Assembly: GCF_041860085.1 (NCBI RefSeq)
Contig: NZ_CP124747.1
Span: 3,410,001-3,474,000, forward strand
DNA from: Schlesneria sp. DSM 10557
GTDB taxonomy: Bacteria > Planctomycetota > Planctomycetia > Planctomycetales > Planctomycetaceae
DNA: 64,000 nucleotides
Reading direction: 5' to 3'
In this document: one piece after another, positions 44,965 through 54,052 of the stretch
Position numbering within the stretch: the first letter of the stretch is position 1
Layout: the number at the start of each line of letters is the position of its first letter
Notes under the pieces: model-generated
Databases searched by the model: none
Told to the model about the DNA's origin: nothing
Seen by the model: the letters and a program-made list of their open reading frames with translations, nothing else
Program-made: the position numbers and the translations under genes

Positions 44965-46536
44965 ATGTCGAGAATCCAGATCTACGATACGACGTTACGC
45001 GACGGCAGCCAGGGCGAAGGTGTCAACTTCTCGCTTCAGGACAAACTGCTGATCACACAAAAACTCGACGAGGTCGGCATCGACTTTATTGAAGGGGGAT
45101 ATCCTCTTTCGAATCCCAAGGATGCGGAATACTTTCACCGCGTGCGGGACCTGACACTCAAGCACGCGAAAATCGTTGCATTCGGAATGACCCGACGGCG
45201 AGGTTGCGCAGCGGAAGACGACATCGGCATGATCGCCCTGCGCGACGCCCGATCCCCTGTCGTCACGATTGTCGGCAAGACCTGGGACCTGCATGTCCGC
45301 GAGGTGCTCAACATCGACGAAGCGGAAAATCTGGCCATGATCCGCGATTCGATCGCCTTCCTCAAAGCCGAAGGCCGCCAGGTCTTTTATGACGCTGAAC
45401 ACTTTTTCGATGGGTTCCGTGCCAACCCTGACTTCGCACTCAGGACCGTCTCGGCCGCACAGGAAGCCGGGGCCGACACCATTGTTCTTTGCGACACGAA
45501 TGGGGGTCGCCTGCCCGAAGAAATTGCAGCCGCCGTCGATGCCGTCCGGAAAGTTCTCAAGGTCCCCGTCGGGATTCATTGCCACAATGACTGTGAACTG
45601 GCCGTCGCCAATTCCCTCGCCGCTGTCGATCACGGTGCTGTCCAGGTCCAGGGGACCATCAATGGGATTGGTGAACGTTGCGGCAATGTCGACTTGATCA
45701 GCGTCGTCGGCAATCTGGGCCTGAAAAAGGGATACGACGTCCTGCTCGAAGGGGGCATGATCCACCTGACCGAGCTTTCACGGTACGTCTACGAAATTGC
45801 GAATATGAACTTCCGGTCGGGGCAGGCGTTTGTCGGTTCAAGCGCCTTCGCACATAAGGGAGGGATGCACGTCCATGCCGTCAATCGACTGGCCTCCAGT
45901 TACGAACATATCCCGCCGGAAACCGTCGGCAACCAGCGGCGGGTTCTGGTCAGTGAACTCTCGGGGCGTTCCAACATCATCGCCAAGACGACGAAGTTTG
46001 AAATCAAGAATGACAAGGAACTGATGGCGCGGATTCTCGAACGCGTTGTGGACCTCGAGAATGAGGGATACCAGTTCGAAGCGGCCGAAGCCTCATTCGA
46101 CCTGCTGGTCCGCAAAGAAGCGGGAGTCTACGAGCCGAAGTTTCAGCCCTTGCAGTATCGTGTCAATGTCGAAACGACGGCAGGCCGGGGAACGATTACC
46201 GAGGCCACGATCAAACTGCGAGTCAATTCCCGTACCGAACATGTGGTCGCAGAAGGGGACGGTCCGGTGAACGCCCTCGACACGGCTCTGCGTAAGGCCC
46301 TCTCCGCCGCCTATCCGAACCTCGCCCAGATGCAGCTTGTCGACTACAAGGTCCGCGTCATTAACTCCACCGAAGGAACTGCCGCGAGAGTTCGTGTCGT
46401 GATCGAAAGTCGAGACCACACCGATGTCTGGAGCACCGTCGGGGTCAGCGAAAACGTGATCGAAGCGAGCTGGCTGGCTCTGATCGATAGTGTGGAATAC
46501 AAGCTTTATAAGGATGCAGAAGCGAAAGCCGAGTGA
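44965..46536 (+). CDS. cimA: (R)-citramalate synthase
   Basis: The 523-residue protein has the HMGL-like catalytic barrel of the isopropylmalate synthase family: IYDTTLRDGSQGEGVNFS (residues 6-23), FIEGGYPLSNPKDAEYF, LCDTNGGRLPEEI, GIHCHNDCELAVANSL and INGIGERCGNVDL. The EGGYP and NPKD strings and the length mark the CimA group rather than LeuA. The C-terminal regulatory LeuA-dimer domain (from about 395, e.g. STEGTAARVRVVIES) is present and is the site of isoleucine feedback in the family. It condenses pyruvate and acetyl-CoA to citramalate, giving 2-oxobutyrate for isoleucine. Transcription is likely attenuated by the leader upstream. Confidence 0.94.
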   Translation: MSRIQIYDTTLRDGSQGEGVNFSLQDKLLITQKLDEVGIDFIEGGYPLSNPKDAEYFHRVRDLTLKHAKIVAFGMTRRRGCAAEDDIGMIALRDARSPVVTIVGKTWDLHVREVLNIDEAENLAMIRDSIAFLKAEGRQVFYDAEHFFDGFRANPDFALRTVSAAQEAGADTIVLCDTNGGRLPEEIAAAVDAVRKVLKVPVGIHCHNDCELAVANSLAAVDHGAVQVQGTINGIGERCGNVDLISVVGNLGLKKGYDVLLEGGMIHLTELSRYVYEIANMNFRSGQAFVGSSAFAHKGGMHVHAVNRLASSYEHIPPETVGNQRRVLVSELSGRSNIIAKTTKFEIKNDKELMARILERVVDLENEGYQFEAAEASFDLLVRKEAGVYEPKFQPLQYRVNVETTAGRGTITEATIKLRVNSRTEHVVAEGDGPVNALDTALRKALSAAYPNLAQMQLVDYKVRVINSTEGTAARVRVVIESRDHTDVWSTVGVSENVIEASWLALIDSVEYKLYKDAEAKAE

Positions 46537-46881
46537 ATTTCCAACGTCAACTTCAAGCGAAGCGGGCCTGCCCACACATCCCATTAAGCAGGACCGAATC
46601 CCTGATTGGTAATCGGTTGCAGCAGCGGCCTGTTTCGCTCGCCACGGGTCGTTGCCTCAAGCACGAGCTGGACGGGAGATAACCGATTCCCGACGACTGT
46701 GATCATCGACATTCCGGAGTTGGTTCGAAGGCAAGCACGCGTCTTCTGCCAATGACTCAGCAAATGATTTATCATCCGTCAGCCAGACAATCCGATTGTC
46801 CGTCGATGACCCCGACAGATCTGTGATACGCAGCATCTAACAACAATCTCTCCTCATACTCATACGGCACCGTAAGTATCT
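46537..46881. other. 345-nt gap between cimA and valS with a short dyad
   Basis: The palindrome GACAATCCGATTGTC (46786-46800) shares its GACAATCC half with the hairpins upstream of ddl. It lies about 80 nt before the valS start. Nothing else can be supported; a 63-codon minus-strand frame here has no ribosome site of note. Confidence 0.35.
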
Positions 46882-49800
46882 ATGACGACTGAAATCCCCA
46901 AACAATACGAACCTGCTGCCGCAGAAGCCAAATGGACTCCATTCTGGGAAGAGCGTGGTGATTGTGATGCCAATCCGCCACTGCCGGGTGATCCCACCCC
47001 CAAACCGCCCCATGTCATCATGATCCCGCTGCCGAACGTGACCGGCGCACTTCACATGGGTCACGCCTTGAACGGCACGCTGCAGGACCTGCTGACCCGT
47101 TGGCGCCGCATGCAGGGCTACGAAGCCCTCTGGATGCCGGGGACCGATCACGCGGGGATCGCCACCCAATCCGTCGTCGAAAAGCGAATGCTGGAAGAAG
47201 AGGGCCTGACACGACACGACATCGGCCGCGAAGCCCTCGTGAAGCGTATCTGGAACTGGAAGGATTCCTACGAAAAGCGAATCCTCAGCCAGTTGAAAAG
47301 CCTGGGAGCCAGCTGCGACTGGCGGCGCGTTCGGTTCACGCTGGACGAAGTCTGCTCGCGTGCCGTGCGGCAGACCTTCTTCAAAATGTTCAAAGATGGC
47401 TTGATCTACCGTGGAAAGCGTCTCGTCAACTGGGACACGTATCTGCAGACTGCCGTCGCGGATGATGAAGTTTACGACGAAGAAATTGACGGGCATTTCT
47501 GGACAATGAACTACCCTGTCGTCGACGAAGCCGGTCAGCCAACCGGCGAACGAATCTCGTTCAGCACGACGCGGCCGGAAACCATGCTTGGCGATACGGC
47601 GGTTTGCGTGCATCCGACCGACGAGCGATACACGCACCTCATCGGCAAACGGGTGCGCATTCCGCTGAATGGACGCCTGATTCCCATCGTCGCCGACGGG
47701 TTGCTGGCCGACAAAACGCTGGGGACCGGTTGCGTCAAAGTGACCCCCGCCCACGACCCCAACGACTATGCCTGCTGGTCGCGTAACAAAGACACCATGG
47801 GCGAGCCGATTAATATCCTCAACCCCGACGGAACTCTTAATGAGCAGGGAGGAATCTGGCAGGGGCAGGACCGACTTGCAGCTCGACAGGCTGTGGTCGC
47901 GGAAATGGAAAAGCTCGGCCACTTCGAAAAGGTCGAGGATCGCAAGATCCCGATGAAGCACAGCGACCGCTCGAAGACCCCCATCGAACCGTATCTTTCT
48001 GAACAATGGTTCGTGAAGATGGATACCCTGGCGCAGGCTGCCATCGATGTGGTGAATCAGAACCGGGTGACGTTCTACCCTGAACGCTATCGTACGTCGT
48101 ACCTGGACTGGCTCGCCGAAAAGCGTGATTGGTGCATCAGCCGTCAACTCTGGTGGGGACATCGGATTCCCATCTGGTCGAAAACCTACTCGAAAGACGA
48201 GTTCGAAAAGGCTTTCCCGGAAGGTTATCGCTTTGATTCGGAACTGGAGCAGGCCCCGTGGTTCCACGGAGCGGTTTCGTTCGATGACGCGAACTACGCC
48301 ATCCGAGTCTGTTTCGACGAAGGGCACCGCGACATCGAGCAACGTTTCGAACAGGACGGGTTCACGCAGGAAGAAGACGTCCTCGACACGTGGTTCAGTT
48401 CAGCGCTGTGGCCCCACGCAACGCTTGGCTGGCCCGACAGAGAGCACAATCCCCCACTGATTGGCGAGGCGTCACAGCCTGACTCAGGCCGGAACGAAGT
48501 CCTTCCGTACTTCTACCCCGGCAGCGTGCTCGTCACGTCCCGCGACATCATCACGTTGTGGGTGGCGAGGATGGTGCTGACCGGGCTTTACAACATGGGC
48601 GACATCCCCTTCAAGCATGTCTGCATCCATCCGAAAATTCAGGATGGCTTCGGGCAGACCATGTCCAAATCCAAAGGGAACGGCGTCGATCCGCTCGAAC
48701 TCATCGAGAAGTACGGCTGTGACGGAATGCGGTTCACAATCGCCTCGTTCGCGGGCGAGACCCAGGATGTACGACTGCCGGTGGGATACGAGTGCCCCCA
48801 CTGCCAGGGGGTGATTCCTCAGGAACAGCACCATCTGAAATTCAAACCGGGCAAGCCCCGCATCAAGTGCGTGAAATGCAAGAAAGAATCACAGTATGCC
48901 ACACCGAACTACGTTCCCGATGAAGGGGAACCGGTCGCACGCATCGTGATCGAACGGTTTGAATACGGCCGTAACTTCTGCAACAAGCTGTGGAACGCCG
49001 CTCGATTCGCCATGCTGAATCTGGAGGGCTACGTCGCTGGCGTGGTTGACCTTTCCACTCCCGACACAGGGCTCGCGAACGATTCTTCAGAAGCGGAAAA
49101 TGGCCTGGCAATCGAAGACCGCTGGATCCTGTCCCGACTGGCAACGGTCACAGACGAACTGACATCCCTGCTCAGCATCTACAAGTTCGACGCAGCAACA
49201 CGCTCTCTGAGAGATTTCGTGTGGAACGAGTTCTGCGACTGGTACCTTGAGATGATCAAGCCACGCCTCAGAGACGAACAGCGCAAGCCGACCGCACAGC
49301 GTGTCCTCGTGGCCGTCCTCGACACGACACTCCGACTGCTGCATCCGTTTACCCCTTTCATCACAGAAGAACTCTGGCAGCGACTGCGTGAGATCGCACC
49401 GACGCGCGGACTTCCTGTCCCCGCCCCCGTCTCCGACGCGATCATCGTCGCCCCCTGGCCGACCGGTCTGGAAGCTCTCCGCGATCCGATTCTGGAATCC
49501 CGCTTCCAGCGGCTGCAGGAACTGATTATGGCCGTCCGTAACGTCCGCGGAACGTACAACATCAGCCCGGCGATTGCGGTGTCAATTTCCGTTCGCTGTT
49601 CCCAGGAAATTGCTCGCGATCTCGCCCAGGTGAAACCTCAGTTCGAAATGCTGGCCAAGGCGACACTCACCGCGGCGGGCCCCGAGGTGACTCGTCCCAA
49701 CGCCAGCGCCAGCTTCTCCTTGGGGGATGCAGACGGATACCTGCCCCTGGAAGGACTGGTCGACCTTCAGGCCGAGGTCGCCCGCCTCGGCAAGGAAGCG

Positions 49801-49971
49801 GACAAGTTGCGGGGCTTTATTTCTGGACACCAGAAGAAATTAAGCAACGCCAGCTTCGTCGACCGAGCTCCCGCAGAGGTCGTCAATGAGGTTCGCGAGA
49901 CGCTCGCAGGACTGCAGAAACAGCTCAGGAGCCTCGAAGAAGCAATTCAGCAACTCTCTGCTTCGAACTAG
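46882..49971 (+). CDS. valS: valyl-tRNA synthetase with an inserted zinc ribbon
   Basis: The 1029-residue class I enzyme charges tRNA-Val. HIGH-type HMGH is at 58-61 (PLPNVTGALHMGHAL), the editing domain includes FSTTRPETMLGDTAV and the KMSKS-type motif is TMSKS at 593-597. After SFAGETQDVRLPVG there is an insertion with CPHC (638-641) and CVKC (663-666), a probable zinc ribbon of about 45 residues, before the text resumes at RIVIERFEYGRNFCNKLWNA. The C-terminal coiled coil (DLQAEVARLGKEADKLRGF) is present. Length exceeds the usual 880-950, explained partly by the insertion. Confidence 0.97.
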   Translation: MTTEIPKQYEPAAAEAKWTPFWEERGDCDANPPLPGDPTPKPPHVIMIPLPNVTGALHMGHALNGTLQDLLTRWRRMQGYEALWMPGTDHAGIATQSVVEKRMLEEEGLTRHDIGREALVKRIWNWKDSYEKRILSQLKSLGASCDWRRVRFTLDEVCSRAVRQTFFKMFKDGLIYRGKRLVNWDTYLQTAVADDEVYDEEIDGHFWTMNYPVVDEAGQPTGERISFSTTRPETMLGDTAVCVHPTDERYTHLIGKRVRIPLNGRLIPIVADGLLADKTLGTGCVKVTPAHDPNDYACWSRNKDTMGEPINILNPDGTLNEQGGIWQGQDRLAARQAVVAEMEKLGHFEKVEDRKIPMKHSDRSKTPIEPYLSEQWFVKMDTLAQAAIDVVNQNRVTFYPERYRTSYLDWLAEKRDWCISRQLWWGHRIPIWSKTYSKDEFEKAFPEGYRFDSELEQAPWFHGAVSFDDANYAIRVCFDEGHRDIEQRFEQDGFTQEEDVLDTWFSSALWPHATLGWPDREHNPPLIGEASQPDSGRNEVLPYFYPGSVLVTSRDIITLWVARMVLTGLYNMGDIPFKHVCIHPKIQDGFGQTMSKSKGNGVDPLELIEKYGCDGMRFTIASFAGETQDVRLPVGYECPHCQGVIPQEQHHLKFKPGKPRIKCVKCKKESQYATPNYVPDEGEPVARIVIERFEYGRNFCNKLWNAARFAMLNLEGYVAGVVDLSTPDTGLANDSSEAENGLAIEDRWILSRLATVTDELTSLLSIYKFDAATRSLRDFVWNEFCDWYLEMIKPRLRDEQRKPTAQRVLVAVLDTTLRLLHPFTPFITEELWQRLREIAPTRGLPVPAPVSDAIIVAPWPTGLEALRDPILESRFQRLQELIMAVRNVRGTYNISPAIAVSISVRCSQEIARDLAQVKPQFEMLAKATLTAAGPEVTRPNASASFSLGDADGYLPLEGLVDLQAEVARLGKEADKLRGFISGHQKKLSNASFVDRAPAEVVNEVRETLAGLQKQLRSLEEAIQQLSASN

Positions 49972-49987
49972 AGAGACAAACCGGCGC

Positions 49988-50012
49988 GGGACCGGGGGGA
50001 GGCCCCGGTCCC
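49988..50012. terminator. hairpin directly after valS
   Basis: GGGACCGGGG pairs over 10 bp with CCCCGGTCCC around GGAGG, 16 nt after the valS stop; outer CCGGC/GCCGG sequences can extend it. No T-run, so Rho-dependent or RNA-stabilising function is possible. Confidence 0.6.
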
Positions 50013-50397
50013 TGCAGCCGGCGTTAATTTCATCAACACTTGAGGGCTGCGCGCTGAACTTGCAGACTTCCAATTCTGAAATAATCCTGAATTCAGGTTT
50101 TCGGCGGCGGAATTGCATCTCTTACCTGCGCGTCAACGTGGGTGAACAACACCACTTAGGAAAACTCTATCAACTTTGCTCGATCCAACTTCCTGCGGTC
50201 CGGGACCGTCAGGGAAATGGAAAAATCTCAATATCAGTCCTTGCATGGCAGAGTCCAGACCGTAAGATAGTCAAGTACATTTGGCGACATTTTCCCGCGG
50301 CGGGAGGTCGCATTTGGCCGTCATAGGACTTGATAAAGAGTTGCCGAGCCTCCGCAGGAAACTTGTTACTGAGTAAGCTGGTGTAACCGGACTAATG

Positions 50398-50424
50398 GTG
50401 TTCGGGAACACTGGTTTTTTTTTT
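50398..50424 (+). terminator. hairpin plus ten-T run upstream of the type III PKS gene
   Basis: GTGTT-CGGG-AACAC (50398-50411) is followed by TGG and ten T (50415-50424). Flanking ACCGG/CTGGT can add pairs. It lies about 95 nt before the PKS start in the 547-nt gap after valS (49972-50518), which holds no gene I can support. It may end a long valS message or be a leader terminator for the PKS gene. Confidence 0.6.
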
Positions 50425-50518
50425 GCACGCTTGAACCAATTGTCATTGTGTACACGACGGCGAATTCTTGAGTAGGGGCGGATCGGTCGCAGCCGATCAT
50501 GACAGGGGTTTTCACAAG

Positions 50519-51631
50519 ATGGCAATGTTGATCACAGGATTGGGAACAGCGGTACCCGCAGGTAGTGTCACGCAGACACTGGCATACGATGTCATGCATC
50601 AGTTGTGCTGCGACTCCGACGAACACCGCCGCGTCATGCAGATGATTTACCAGGGTGCCGGCGTCAATGAGCGAGGCACCGTGCTGCTGCAAGAACCGAA
50701 CGGAGTGCCAACGGACTCAGAGGGCTTCTTCTGGCCTCGCAGCAACGAAGAGGACCGCGGCCCGACAACTCAGGCCCGGATGGAGAAGTACGAAGAGCAT
50801 TCTCTCGAACTGGCCCTGGAATCATGTGAAGCGGCCCTCGCCCACGCAGACCAGGACGTTTCCGAAATCACCCATCTGGTGACGGTTTCCTGCAGTGGCT
50901 TCAGCGCTCCCGGATTCGATATCGGCCTGATTCAGAAACTCGGTCTTTCCCCTGACACCGCACGCACGCACGTCGGATTCATGGGCTGCCACGGCTCATT
51001 CAACGCACTGCGCGTCGCAAAAGGATTCATCGAAGCAGACCCGAATGCCGTCGTGCTGGTTTGCTCGGTCGAACTTTGCAGCCTGCACCACCACTACGGC
51101 TGGTCGACTGAGAAAGTCATCGCAAACGCTTTGTTCGCAGACGGTTCAGCAGCCGTTGTCTGCCGCTCAGCCGCAACCAACAATATCCCCATCCAGTCGA
51201 AATTCAAACTCATCCGTAACGGTTCCCACCTGCTCGCGGGAACGACGGGAGCGATGAGCTGGCGGATCGGTGATCACGGCTTTGAAATGACCTTGTCCCA
51301 GAAGGTCCCGGCCCTGATCGAAAAGAATCTCGGCCCCTGGATGCAGAGCTTCCTCGCGAAAGAAGGCCTGACCATTCAGGACGTCGCAGGATGGGCCATC
51401 CATCCCGGTGGTCCCCGAATTCTCGACGCCTGCCTGGCCGCCCTGTCACTCTCCAGCGAGGACGTTGCTCCCGCACGAGAGATCCTGGCGCAGTACGGCA
51501 ACATGTCCTCCGCAACGGTCCTCTTCCTGCTCAACCGTCTTCAGGAAGAACCACGACGCGGCCCCGTCGTTGCCCTCGGCTTCGGCCCCGGCCTGACAAT
51601 CGAAGCCATGATTCTCAATTCGGAAATCTGA
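50519..51631 (+). CDS. type III polyketide synthase (chalcone/stilbene synthase family)
   Basis: ATG 50519 has AGGGG upstream; 370 residues. The catalytic triad is visible with plant-like spacing: C157 in GFMGCHGSFNALR, H295 in WAIHPGGPRILDA and N328 in YGNMSSATVLFLL (138 and 33 residues apart, against 139 and 33 in chalcone synthase). The C-terminal GFGPGLTIEAMIL is the family GFGPG loop. Such enzymes extend a CoA starter with malonyl-CoA and cyclise it, in bacteria often to alkylresorcinols, alkylpyrones or tetrahydroxynaphthalene. No methyltransferase or oxidase gene is adjacent, so the product is unknown. Confidence 0.94.
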   Translation: MAMLITGLGTAVPAGSVTQTLAYDVMHQLCCDSDEHRRVMQMIYQGAGVNERGTVLLQEPNGVPTDSEGFFWPRSNEEDRGPTTQARMEKYEEHSLELALESCEAALAHADQDVSEITHLVTVSCSGFSAPGFDIGLIQKLGLSPDTARTHVGFMGCHGSFNALRVAKGFIEADPNAVVLVCSVELCSLHHHYGWSTEKVIANALFADGSAAVVCRSAATNNIPIQSKFKLIRNGSHLLAGTTGAMSWRIGDHGFEMTLSQKVPALIEKNLGPWMQSFLAKEGLTIQDVAGWAIHPGGPRILDACLAALSLSSEDVAPAREILAQYGNMSSATVLFLLNRLQEEPRRGPVVALGFGPGLTIEAMILNSEI

Positions 51632-51686
51632 CGCAGCGAGTCAGCCAGGAGCGAAGCAACCGCTTCTCACGCTAATCACGACAAGC

Positions 51687-51721
51687 AATCAGCCGGTTGG
51701 GCAAGTACCAACCGGCTGATT
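51687..51721. terminator. bidirectional terminator between the PKS and PQQ-like genes
   Basis: AATCAGCCGGTTGG pairs perfectly over 14 bp with CCAACCGGCTGATT around GCAAGTA; TCGTTTCTT follows on the plus strand. Confidence 0.78.
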
Positions 51722-51893
51722 TCGTTTCTTCAGTGCTGCCTGATCAGGATGCCTGCAGCCAGCGCACCGGCATCCGTTTGCTGAGGCGATCGGTCTGAAC
51801 GATACCCCCGAGGTCCCCCGTGCGGGGGAAAGCCGGGTCCCAGGTGTCCACCTGCGGGCGGGAGCGTGACTGCAAAAATTCGGGCAAGCAAAA

Positions 51894-53108
51894 CTACTTC
51901 GCGGCAATCTTCCAGAGCGTCTGGTCGCTGCGGATGTAGAGTGCACCGTTGCTCACGGCAGGTGTACAAAGAAACCGTTCACCATTGAGATCACCCGTTG
52001 AAACCAGCTCCCCGCGAGACTCATCCAGTTTCACGCAGTGCCCTTCCCCCTTCTCATTGAAGATAAACAGGTGCCCCCCCGCAGCAACAGCGGAACCGCT
52101 GAACGGTCCTGGAATGCGAAGTTGCCACTTGGTATCGCCCTTCTTAAGATCAGCCGCCAGCAGCACCCCGGCATTATTGATCGAATACAACCGACCGTTG
52201 TAAACGAGGGGACTTCCGGTCCCGGGGCCCAGCTTCGATGCACGCCATAACTGTTCAACGCTGGCACTGTCCGTCGGCGGCTTGAGTGCCGTGATCCCGT
52301 GCGAGACGGCATAGACAATTCCGTCGGCCACCACGGATGAGGGAATGGTCGATGCCCCGTCAGTGTATTTCCAGACGACCTCCCCCGTCATCGGCTTGAT
52401 CGCAGCGATTCCCTCGGAAGACTGCAGCAGCGCAAGATCCTCGGTCCCCCCAAACCGTTTCGGCCAGAGAACAGCAGAGGACCAGTTCGCCTTTTTCGGA
52501 CGGACTGAAGTCCAGCGAGAAACCCCGTTGGTCACATCGATTCCGGTCGCCAGCGACTCGCTATCGTTTTCGATTTGCGCAATCACGGTGGCACCAATCA
52601 CGATGGGTGACGAAGCCATCCCCAGACTGTTTGAAGCGTTGGGATGATCGTAGGTCAAACCACGAAACCACTGCAGATTGCCGTCCAGATCCAGACAGGC
52701 GAGGTCATTGCTGGAGAATAATGCGAAGACGCGTTGACCATCACTCGCAGGAGTTGATGACGCCACGCTCGATGTCGGATAAGTCGTGGTACGCCCCGTC
52801 GCTGAAAACTGCCGCTCCCAAAGCAGCTTGCCCTCCTGTGCCGAGAAGCAGAGCACATGCAGGCGGTCCTGGCGGAATCCACTCGCACAGGTCAGAAAAA
52901 CCTTGTCTCCCACGACGATCGGTGACGACAGTCCCCGGCCGGGAAGTGTCGCCTTCCACGCGATGTTTTCGGTCGCTGAGAAGTTCGTAGGGGGCGCAAT
53001 ATCGTCACCCAGACCATTCGATTCATTCCCGCGAAACTGACGCCAGTCTCCTGCCTGACAAAGTGTCCCCAACCCCAGCCAAACGCACAGAAAAACTCCG
53101 TATCGCAT
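51894..53108 (-). CDS. exported PQQ-like beta-propeller protein (second copy type)
   Basis: ATG 53108 gives 404 residues with a signal peptide (MRYGVFLCVWLGLGTLCQA) and then GDWRQFRGNESNGLGDD, the family opening. Propeller blades with VVWKYTDG, LYSINNAGVLLAADLKKGD, LHVLCFSAQEGKLLWERQ and NLQWFRGLTYD are seen throughout. It is homologous to, but clearly distinct from, the protein at 8526-9773. Ligand and partner are unknown. No other gene is coupled to it. Confidence 0.86.
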   Translation of the reverse strand: MRYGVFLCVWLGLGTLCQAGDWRQFRGNESNGLGDDIAPPTNFSATENIAWKATLPGRGLSSPIVVGDKVFLTCASGFRQDRLHVLCFSAQEGKLLWERQFSATGRTTTYPTSSVASSTPASDGQRVFALFSSNDLACLDLDGNLQWFRGLTYDHPNASNSLGMASSPIVIGATVIAQIENDSESLATGIDVTNGVSRWTSVRPKKANWSSAVLWPKRFGGTEDLALLQSSEGIAAIKPMTGEVVWKYTDGASTIPSSVVADGIVYAVSHGITALKPPTDSASVEQLWRASKLGPGTGSPLVYNGRLYSINNAGVLLAADLKKGDTKWQLRIPGPFSGSAVAAGGHLFIFNEKGEGHCVKLDESRGELVSTGDLNGERFLCTPAVSNGALYIRSDQTLWKIAAK

Positions 53109-53383
53109 CTCGATTTCCCTTTGGAAGAACTTGCGAGGCTGCACCTGGGTGCTTCGTTCAAGGCCCGACCGGGGACCACATCCTGAAAGTTTACGACAGA
53201 CGGACTCAACCCGGATCGCACACTGCTGCTGTGGACAAAAATCGTCGCTGCAGAAACGGTGACGGCCCCCTGCCAGCGAACTGGAATACCGTCATTACAC
53301 TATGATCGGTTAACGGGCGAAACTCAATCATCGGGGATCCCTGATGATTCGCTCCTCCACCCCTGTCGCGCTGACATCGCTCG

Positions 53384-53773
53384 TCAGCGGGAGGCTTCGT
53401 CCAGCACATCTTTAGCCACGTAGATGGGAAGATGAGGCTCGAAATGAACTGCGAGAGCGACCGCATCACTCGGGCGACTGTCAATCTCAACCAGTTCCCC
53501 GTCCTGCCGGATTCGGATCGAAGCGAAATAGGTGTGCTCTTCGAGTTTGTGGATCAGCACATCCTGCGCTTCACCCCCCAGCGCCTCGATCGTGTTTTTC
53601 AACAGATCGTGTGTCAGCGGTCGCTGAGGTTCTTCCCCCTGAACGCATCGATCGATACTCGTCGCCTCGAAGAGTCCGATCAGAATCGGAAACTCCCGGT
53701 CCCCTTCGACTTCGCGCAGAAAGATGACCTGCTGGTCATTGATCTCACTGATGATGATGCGGGCCAATTCCAT
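53384..53773 (-). CDS. bifunctional nuclease family protein (DUF151)
   Basis: ATG 53773 gives 129 residues (a TTG at 53836 would add 21). The DUF151 pattern is complete: VIFLREVEGDREFPILIGLFEA, REPQRPLTHDLL-like EEPQRPLTHDLLKNTI, YFASIRIRQDGELVEIDSRPSDAVALAV and PIYVAKDVLDEA. The family includes the Arabidopsis BBD nucleases and mycobacterial and Thermotoga structures with possible nuclease activity. The role in bacteria is unsettled. Confidence 0.9.
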   Translation of the reverse strand: MELARIIISEINDQQVIFLREVEGDREFPILIGLFEATSIDRCVQGEEPQRPLTHDLLKNTIEALGGEAQDVLIHKLEEHTYFASIRIRQDGELVEIDSRPSDAVALAVHFEPHLPIYVAKDVLDEASR

Positions 53774-54052
53774 CTGCACAAGCACAAGTAGGACTCCCAA
53801 TTGAATTGCGACGCGACCCTGCGGCCCGGTCGTCAAAGTTGCTCACCGGTCGGACCCAGACAACTCCGCTCGGAAGAAGGTCAATCAAGTCGACAGTGGT
53901 GCCCTAAGTATATTCGTACGACGGCCAAATGAAACTCGTTCTGACTCGTCAGCATCGTACGGCAAGCGGGATGGGAAACGCCAGCATCTCTTCAGTGCCC
54001 CTCGCCCCAGGAGAACGATCCGGGCGGACGGATCAAACCGAGCAGGGGCGCA

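Noticed and set aside
46584..46775. A 63-codon minus-strand frame between cimA and valS
   Set aside because: No good ribosome site, no similarity, and the sequence reads as noise in an intergenic region.
46837..48342. A 501-codon open frame antisense to valS
   Set aside because: It lies wholly opposite a certain gene, is rich in Arg/Val/Phe as expected from the reverse of GC-rich codons, and has no family motif or ribosome site.
53109..53383. A small gene in the gap between the PQQ-like and DUF151 genes
   Set aside because: The frames here are short, without ribosome sites; nothing could be supported.
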